From NCBI RefSeq assembly GCF_019400985.1, contig NZ_WTFF01000021.1:1-42240 (forward strand): a DNA stretch of 42,240 bases, written 5' to 3'. The DNA is from Streptomyces bambusae (GTDB lineage: Bacteria > Actinomycetota > Actinomycetes > Streptomycetales > Streptomycetaceae). The position numbers were made by a program, and so were the translations under genes. A model generated the notes under the pieces. It worked only from the letters and a program-made list of their open reading frames with translations. It did not search any database and was not told where the DNA came from. Positions 37,036 to 42,240 of the stretch are shown piece by piece (position 1 is the stretch's first letter; each line of letters begins with the position of its first letter).

Positions 37036-37962
37036 ATGTCCCGTTACGAAGAAGACATCAGCGTGACAAGCATGCTGGCCCCCCGCCTGACGTACTTCGT
37101 CACGGTCGCCCGGCACGAGCACGTCACGCGCGCCGCGCAGGAGCTGGGCATCCCGCAGTCCACGCTGTCGCGGGCCGTCGTCCGCCTCGAAGAGGACCTG
37201 GGCGTCACGCTGTTCGCCCGCAAGGGCCGCTCCGTGGCCCTGACCACGGCCGGGCGGTCCTTCCTCGCCTCCGCCGAGCGCGCCCTCGCCGAGATCGCCC
37301 GCGCGGCCGCCTCCGTCCAGGACGACGCCGACCCCACCACCGGCAAGGTGGCCTTCGGCTTCCTGCACACCCTGGGCCCCGAAACCGTACCCGGCCTCAT
37401 CCGCGCCTTCCGCGCCGACCACCCGCGCGTCCGGTTCGCCCTCGTCCAGAACTACGGCGAGGCCATGCTGGACCGGCTCCGCGCCGGTGAGCTCGACCTG
37501 TGCCTGACCTCCCCGGTCCCGGACGCCCCGGACCTGGCGGCGCGCCGGCTCGACGAACAACGCCTCCGCCTGGTCGTCCCCGAGGACCACCGCCTGGCCT
37601 CCCGCAAGCGGATCCGCCTGGCCGAGGCGGCCGAGGAAACCTTCGTCACCCTCGAACCGGGCTACGGCCTGCGCCGCATCACCGACGACCTGTGTGCCGA
37701 GGCCGGGTTCACGCCCCGGGTGGCCTTCGAGGGCGAGGAGGCCGAGACCCTGCGCGGCCTGGTCGCGGCCGGCTTCGGCGTGGCCCTCCTGCCCCCGCCG
37801 GCGTTCCCGCGCCCGGGCGTGGTCGAACTGACGGTCACGGCCCCGCGGGCGGTCCGCGAGATCGGCGTCGCCTGGCTGGACGGCCACCCGGACACCCCAC
37901 CGGTCGCGGAGTTCAAGCGCTTCCTGCTGTCGCGGCGGGGGAGGCTGATCCCGGAGGGGTGA
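37036..37962 (+). CDS. LysR-family transcriptional regulator
   Basis: The product is 308 aa from ATG 37036. The N-terminal winged helix-turn-helix is standard: LTYFVTVARHEHVTRAAQEL, then GIPQSTLSRAVVRLEEDLGV and TLFARKGRSVALTTAG. A type 2 periplasmic-binding-like effector domain follows (GKVAFGFLHTLGPETVPGLI, then LVAAGFGVALLPPPAFPRPG). An internal ATG at 37072 just before LAPRLTYF is an alternative start giving the usual LysR N-terminus. It diverges from the MFS gene with about 100 bases between, and probably regulates it in response to a small molecule. Confidence 0.92.
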   Translation: MSRYEEDISVTSMLAPRLTYFVTVARHEHVTRAAQELGIPQSTLSRAVVRLEEDLGVTLFARKGRSVALTTAGRSFLASAERALAEIARAAASVQDDADPTTGKVAFGFLHTLGPETVPGLIRAFRADHPRVRFALVQNYGEAMLDRLRAGELDLCLTSPVPDAPDLAARRLDEQRLRLVVPEDHRLASRKRIRLAEAAEETFVTLEPGYGLRRITDDLCAEAGFTPRVAFEGEEAETLRGLVAAGFGVALLPPPAFPRPGVVELTVTAPRAVREIGVAWLDGHPDTPPVAEFKRFLLSRRGRLIPEG

Positions 37963-37979
37963 GGCGCGGCGGACCGAGG

Positions 37980-39515
37980 TCAGTGGTGGTGGGCGCCGGG
38001 AGAGGAGGGGATGCGTGGACTGGGCTGCTGACCCGGTTCCACGACCACGAACTGCCCCATCATCCCCTCGTCCTCGTGGTAGAGGAGGTGGCAGTGGTAC
38101 ATGTACGGGGTGTCCGGGTCGGCCGGGCCGTCGAAGCGCATCGCGAGGCGGACCGTCGTGCCCGAGGGGACGAAGACCGTGTCCTTCGGGCCGCGCAGAT
38201 GGGGCGGCGGGGGCTGGCCGTTGACGTCCAGGATCCGGAACTGCACCTCGTGCACGTGGAAGTTGTGCGGCATCCCGTCGTCGTTGCGCACGGTCCAGGT
38301 CTCGGCCGTGCCGCGGACGACCGTCCCGTCCACCCGGCCCATGTCCATCTTCCGCCCGTTGATGCCGGACAGGTCGAGGTCGAAGGAGCGCTCGCGTACG
38401 GAGTCCTTGCCGTCCGGCAGCGTGTTCCGGACGAGGGCGTCCGGGAGGGGCTGCGAGGGGCGCAGGGTGTCGGCGGCGCGGAGCTGGAGGATGTCGAAGG
38501 TGTCGTCGCCGCCGCCGAAGCGCTGGTTCCAGAAGTCCAGGCCGGCGTCCAGCGGGTAGCTGCGCAGGACGGTCCGCCCGCCCGGCGCCATCCGTACGAC
38601 GATCTCGGCCCGCTCGCCCGGTGACAGGCGCAGCCGGGTGGTGGCGGACGGGGCCTCCAGCAGGCCGCCGTCGGTGGCGATGTGGGTGAACTGCCGGTCG
38701 TCGTCGAAGCCGAAGGTGTAGACGCGGGCCGTGGAGGCGTTCAGCACGCGCAGGCGGACCAGCTCGTCGCGGACCGTGAAGTACGGGTCGAGCGTGCCGT
38801 TGACCATCGTGCGGTCGCCGAGGAAGCCGACGTTGCGCATGATCTGGTGGCCGTGGTCCAGCCGTGCCCCGTCGAAGCGCACGTCCTGCACGATGACGGG
38901 CACGTCGTCGACGCCGTACCGGTGGGGCAGGCCGGCCGGTGTCCGGTCGTCGTCCAGCAGGAACAGGCCGGCCAGGCCCCGCTGGACATGGGTCTCGGTC
39001 GCGCCGTGCGGATGCGGGTGGTACCAGAGCGTCGCGGCCGGCTGGTCGACGGTCCACTGCGGTGACCAGGTGCCGCCCGGCGCCACCGTCTGGTGCGGGC
39101 CGCCGTCCGCCTCGGCGGGCAGGTGCATGCCGTGCCAGTGGACGGTGGAGGCCTCGGGCAGCGTGTTGGAGACGTCCACCCGCACCTTCTCACCGCGCGC
39201 CGCGCGCAGCGTCGGGCCCAGGTAGCTGCCGTTGAAGCCCCAGGTGGGGGTCTTGCGGGAGGCGAGGAACTCCGTCTCCCCCTCCTGCATCCGCAGGCGG
39301 AACACCCGGGTGCCGTCCGCCTCCACCGTGGAGGGCGCCAGCGGCGGGACGGCCAGTTCGCGCTCGAAACGCGCCGTGCCGGCGGCGGCGATGTCCGCCC
39401 CCGTGTACAGCCAGGTGAACAGGCCGCCCACCGCCACCACCACCGCCCCGGCCAGTGCCCCGAGCACCACCAGGACCCGCTTCCACCGTGCTCTCACCGT
39501 CCGTCGTTTTGTCAT
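37980..39515 (-). CDS. Membrane-anchored multicopper oxidase (laccase/CotA-like)
   Basis: The product is 511 aa from ATG 39515. A basic start (TKRRTVRARWKRV) and a hydrophobic helix VLGALAGAVVVAVGGLFTWL suggest a signal anchor. All four copper-ligand motifs are visible: TVHWHGMHLP, TLWYHPHPHG, PHNFHVHEVQF and MYHCHLLYHEDEGMMGQF. The tail ends with AHHH. It oxidises phenols or amines (or metals) with O2 to water outside the membrane. It could couple or oxidise phenazine or aminophenyl products, or merely be an edge gene; its gene converges on LysR with a 17-base gap. Confidence 0.9.
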   Translation of the reverse strand: MTKRRTVRARWKRVLVVLGALAGAVVVAVGGLFTWLYTGADIAAAGTARFERELAVPPLAPSTVEADGTRVFRLRMQEGETEFLASRKTPTWGFNGSYLGPTLRAARGEKVRVDVSNTLPEASTVHWHGMHLPAEADGGPHQTVAPGGTWSPQWTVDQPAATLWYHPHPHGATETHVQRGLAGLFLLDDDRTPAGLPHRYGVDDVPVIVQDVRFDGARLDHGHQIMRNVGFLGDRTMVNGTLDPYFTVRDELVRLRVLNASTARVYTFGFDDDRQFTHIATDGGLLEAPSATTRLRLSPGERAEIVVRMAPGGRTVLRSYPLDAGLDFWNQRFGGGDDTFDILQLRAADTLRPSQPLPDALVRNTLPDGKDSVRERSFDLDLSGINGRKMDMGRVDGTVVRGTAETWTVRNDDGMPHNFHVHEVQFRILDVNGQPPPPHLRGPKDTVFVPSGTTVRLAMRFDGPADPDTPYMYHCHLLYHEDEGMMGQFVVVEPGQQPSPRIPSSPGAHHH

Positions 39516-39596
39516 GTCACGGACGCTACGGAGGGCGGCCCGGGCGGGGCGTCCGGGACGGCCCCCCGCTCGCCCCTGACCTGTCCCCGAGAGACG

Positions 39597-40628
39597 CTAC
39601 GGGGTTGTGGTCGGGGTTTCGTCCGGGGCCGGGGCGGGGGATGTGAGGAGAGCGCGGGCGGTCAGGAAGCCCGCCTGGAACCGGGACTTGGCGCCCGCCG
39701 CCCGCATGATCTCCGCGATGTGGCGCTGGCAGGTGCGTGCCGACATGCCCAGGCGGCGGGCGATGACCTTGTCCTCCAGCCCCTCCGAGAGCAGCAGGAC
39801 GATCGTCTGGCGCAGCTCCTCCGAGATCGAACGGGCATGGTCCGGGCTCACCGTCACCGGGAACGGTTCCGCCTGCAGCCACGACCGCTCGAAGACCGCC
39901 ACCATGAACTGCACGACGTTCGGCTCGCGGACGACGAGTGCGGCTCCGGGTGTGTCGTGGACCGGGAGGAGAGCCGTGTGGTGGTCGAAGACCAGCATCC
40001 GCATCAGCCCGTCGCCGAGGGTGCGCACCTGCGCGCCCAGGGCCGTCACCCGCTCGACGTAGGCGGCGGTCGGGCGGGAGTAGCGGGCGGTGTGCTGGTA
40101 GAGGATCCGCATCCGGACCCGGCGGGCGAGGAGCGCCTCGTCCCGGCCGATCGCCTCCGCCAAGGCTTCCTCGGGGCGGCCGCCGCCCGGCTGCGAGGAC
40201 AGCAGTTCGCATGCGCAGGACGCCGCGAGCTCCGCGATCAGGGCCCGTACGGCGCGCAGATCGGTCACCAGCTCCAGCCGGCCCGACCCGCTGACGCCGC
40301 GCTGCGCCGCGCCCGCCTCGTACTGCGGGACCAGCGCCTCCATGCGTGCGCGCAGCCGGTCCATCTCGTCGTGCGTCTCGCGCTCGCGCAGGGCGAGCGG
40401 CGCCAGCGCCCGGGCGGCCGCCGCCCGCGGGGCCACCGCGCTCCACCGGTCCGCGCCGCCGTCGGGGGCGCGCTGGAGCAGGTGCGCCGCGGCCAGCTCG
40501 GTGATCGCCGCGGCCGCGCGGGCGCCCAGCACCGCGGTGGCCTCCGACGCGCCGAACGTGTGCCGCTCGACGGCGTACGCGTAGAGCCGCCGGGCGGCGG
40601 GACTCAGGTCGTGGTCGGCACCTGGCAT
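39597..40628 (-). CDS. LuxR-type transcriptional regulator, related to the one at 28115-28951
   Basis: About 343 aa if ATG 40628 is the start; a start further upstream (to 40721) is possible, and no clear Shine-Dalgarno is seen. An N-terminal TrmB-like winged helix (DLSPAARRLYAYAVERHTFG) is present. The sensor region has RMRILYQHTARYSRPTAAYV and GAQVRTLGDGLMRMLVFDHH. The LuxR helix-turn-helix reads LLLSEGLEDKVIARRLGMS, then ARTCQRHIAEIMRAAGA. It matches the other regulator block by block, implying the same regulatory family working twice in this region. Alternatively it could regulate the neighbouring multicopper oxidase. Confidence 0.82.
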   Translation of the reverse strand: MPGADHDLSPAARRLYAYAVERHTFGASEATAVLGARAAAAITELAAAHLLQRAPDGGADRWSAVAPRAAAARALAPLALRERETHDEMDRLRARMEALVPQYEAGAAQRGVSGSGRLELVTDLRAVRALIAELAASCACELLSSQPGGGRPEEALAEAIGRDEALLARRVRMRILYQHTARYSRPTAAYVERVTALGAQVRTLGDGLMRMLVFDHHTALLPVHDTPGAALVVREPNVVQFMVAVFERSWLQAEPFPVTVSPDHARSISEELRQTIVLLLSEGLEDKVIARRLGMSARTCQRHIAEIMRAAGAKSRFQAGFLTARALLTSPAPAPDETPTTTP

Positions 40629-41237
40629 GTCGTATTCGTCCCGGGTCGATTGCCTTTGTAAACCCCTCGTGTTCCCGCAAGGCAGCAAGACGACGCCCGC
40701 CCGTACGCCCGGCGCCGACACCGGACCGGCACAGTGGACGCACGGCGCGAACGCCCGGCGATCCCGCCCGGCCCCGCAAGCCGCCCGCCGGGCAGGCGCA
40801 GGTGGCCGCGCCGGGACCCTCGAAGCCGTCCGACCGTGAGGGGGCGGACCGGCCGGCCGGGGGCCCCGGCGCCCGCCGCCCCGCCCCCGCGCTCCGACGG
40901 TTCCGGGGTGCCCCCAGGGCCGTCCGGCTGCCTCGCCTTCGGCTCCGCCGGCCCCGCGATTCCGGCGCCCCGGTTCGCCGATTCAGGGGCGACGGCTCCC
41001 CGGGTGTCCGGTGGCGCGGCGTTGCGGCCGGGAGCCATCGGTCGCCGTCGGCGCCGCCGGGCCGCCTCCTGGCCTTCACCAACCCGATCCGGCTGGGCGG
41101 CGGTACCGGCCCGTGGCCACCGTGACCGGTTCGGGTCGCCCGAGGTGTGGGGCCGGGCGACCTGATGTGGACTCGGACTGCGAGTGGACGGATCACAGCG
41201 CACGCAGCGAACGTCGAACAGGCGGAGGAACATCCAT
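40629..41237. other. Gap of about 600 bases without a supported gene
   Basis: Open frames here have atypical, Arg/Pro-rich composition and no recognisable domain. An AT-richer patch with TTGCCTTTGTAAAC near 40650-40663 may hold the promoter of the leftward LuxR-type gene. The Shine-Dalgarno of the hydrolase, GGCGGAGGAA, is at 41221-41230. Confidence 0.5.
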
Positions 41238-41921
41238 ATGGCACCGAACAAGCCGAGCATCGTCTTCGCCCACGGTCTGTGGGCCGACGGCTCCTGCTAC
41301 AGCAAGCTCATCCCCGTCCTCCAGGACGAGGGCCACGAGGTGGTGTCCGCGCAGAACACGCTGGACTCGCTGGAGGGGGACGTCGACGCCGTCCGCCGTG
41401 CGCTCGCCCGGGTCAGCGCCCCGGCGATCCTGGTCGGCCATTCCTGGGGCGGCTTCGTCATCACCGCCGCCGGTACGGACGAGCGGGTCGCCGGCCTCGT
41501 GTACATCGCAGCCCTCGCGCCGGACGCCGGCGAGACGCCCCAGGACCTGATCGGCAAGTACGAGGCACCGCCGCTCTTCGCGCACCTGGACGCCGAGGAC
41601 GGGCGCCTGTGGATCAACCGCGACGGCATCTCCGACTTCTGCGGGGACCTGCCGGAGGCGGAGCAGCGGCTGGTCTGGGCGACGCAGGGGTCGGCGGCGG
41701 AGGGGGTGCTGGGCGCCACGACCTCCGACCCGGCCTGGCGGACCAAGCCGAGCTGGTTCGTCGTCTCGAAGCACGACCGCGCGGTCAACCCGGACCTCCA
41801 GCGCTTCGGGGCCCGACGCATGGGCGCCACGACGGTAGAACTCGACTCCTCCCACGTCCCGATGCTCTCCCAACCCGAAGCCGTCCTGAACGTAATCCGC
41901 TCCGCCACCGCCTCGATCTGA
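41238..41921 (+). CDS. Alpha/beta hydrolase
   Basis: The product is 227 aa; ATG 41238 follows GGCGGAGGAA. SIVFAHGLWADGSCY is the oxyanion-hole HGxW region, LVGHSWGGFV holds the nucleophile serine, and SSHVPMLSQPEAV holds the catalytic histidine near the end. The type is that of small esterases/haloperoxidase-like hydrolases related to plant methylesterases. Cleavage of an ester, for example an aminoacyl-phenazine ester as a resistance or recycling step, is possible but unproven. It may be outside the cluster. Confidence 0.85.
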   Translation: MAPNKPSIVFAHGLWADGSCYSKLIPVLQDEGHEVVSAQNTLDSLEGDVDAVRRALARVSAPAILVGHSWGGFVITAAGTDERVAGLVYIAALAPDAGETPQDLIGKYEAPPLFAHLDAEDGRLWINRDGISDFCGDLPEAEQRLVWATQGSAAEGVLGATTSDPAWRTKPSWFVVSKHDRAVNPDLQRFGARRMGATTVELDSSHVPMLSQPEAVLNVIRSATASI

Positions 41922-41970
41922 CCCACCCCCGTCGACCGGACCCGGGTCTCCCAGGCCCGCTCGGGGCCGG

Positions 41971-42041
41971 GCCCCTTCAGGGGCGCGGGGCTGTTCTTGA
42001 TCTGCGGCTCCGCCGAGCGGGCGCGACCGGCCACGACGGAC
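41971..42041. repeat. Dispersed intergenic repeat, full copy
   Basis: GCCCCTTCAGGGGCGCGGGG, then CTGTTCTTGATCTGC, then GGCTCCGCCGAGCGGGCGCG. It has the same order as the copy at 31935. It lies downstream of the hydrolase gene; no gene is supported from 41922 to the window's end. Confidence 0.75.
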
Positions 42042-42172
42042 CGCGGGTCCGCCATGGCGGGCCTGGCCCCCGAACCGGGGTGGGGGCACCCCCTGACGGA
42101 GTCTGGGTGAGGGCCCGGGGCGCAGCCCCAGGTGCCGGCCGGCGGGGGGCGGCCAGGCCCGCTGGGGACCGG

Positions 42173-42217
42173 GCCCCGTCAGGGGCGCGGGGAACTGCGC
42201 GACCAGCCACGACGGAC
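42173..42217. repeat. Dispersed intergenic repeat, half copy at the window's edge
   Basis: GCCCCGTCAGGGGCGCGGGG, then AACTGCGCGACCAGCCACGA. Same half-unit as at 32004 and 32074. Confidence 0.75.
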
Positions 42218-42240
42218 CCGCGGGTCCGCCACCGCCGGCC

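Noticed and set aside
40734..41165. Rightward open frame in the gap before the hydrolase
   Set aside because: Arg/Pro/Ala-rich, no domain, no good ribosome-binding site.

Overview
The window is very GC-rich with actinobacterial codon use, many GTG starts, ATGA-type start/stop overlaps, and several copies of the 'cccctgacggggcg ... ggctccgccg' intergenic repeat that I associate with Streptomyces. It almost certainly comes from a Streptomyces or close relative. Nearly all of it reads as one large specialised-metabolite gene cluster.

Layout. 1-4318 (+): a transposase-like C-terminal fragment, a StrR/ParB-type activator, a 14-TM drug exporter and a berberine-bridge-type flavin oxidase, closed by a large hairpin. 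4546-5636 (-): a VOC-fold protein resembling phenazine resistance protein EhpR, and a SAM methyltransferase. A divergent region with a 14-bp direct-repeat array follows. 5966-13110 (+): SDR, acyl-CoA-dehydrogenase-fold flavoenzyme, then a phenazine core (phzB, phzD, phzE, a YdhR-like small protein, phzF, phzG). 13107-20127 (+): flavin reductase, WrbA-like protein, stand-alone adenylation enzyme, carrier protein, KAS III-like enzyme, EhpF/LuxE-like adenylating enzyme and LuxC-like acyl reductase. 20159-27956 (+): a 16-codon micro-ORF, a CreE-like aspartate N-oxidising flavoenzyme, a CreD-like nitrosuccinate lyase, class II DAHP synthase (phzC), an ATP-grasp ligase and an MFS exporter, mostly coupled by ATGA overlaps and closed by a 19-bp-stem hairpin. 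28115-30078 (+): a LuxR-type regulator and a HisC-like aminotransferase. 30222-35440 (-): a CreM-like AMP ligase (candidate diazotase), then papC, papA (fused pabAB) and papB for 4-aminophenylalanine. 35640-41921: MFS exporter, LysR regulator, multicopper oxidase, a second LuxR-type regulator related to the first, and an alpha/beta hydrolase.

How the genes could work together (inference). PhzC feeds the shikimate pathway. PhzE/D/F/B/G turn chorismate into a phenazine (di)carboxylate. The EhpF-like and LuxC-like pair would reduce one carboxyl toward an aldehyde or hydroxymethyl group, as proposed for griseoluteic acid. The adenylation enzyme, carrier protein and KAS III-like protein could then acylate that alcohol with an amino acid. 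Separately, PapA/B/C plus the aminotransferase make 4-amino-L-phenylalanine, an aromatic amine. CreE/CreD would make nitrous acid from aspartate, and the CreM-like ligase could use it to diazotise an aromatic amine.

The combination of a griseoluteate-type phenazine pathway, a nitrous-acid pathway and a 4-aminophenylalanine pathway is the most striking thing here. I do not know a characterised product that needs all three. phzC sits inside the same overlapping operon as the creE/creD pair, which argues for one integrated pathway rather than chance neighbours. A dispersed intergenic repeat has also been captured in frame inside the lyase gene.
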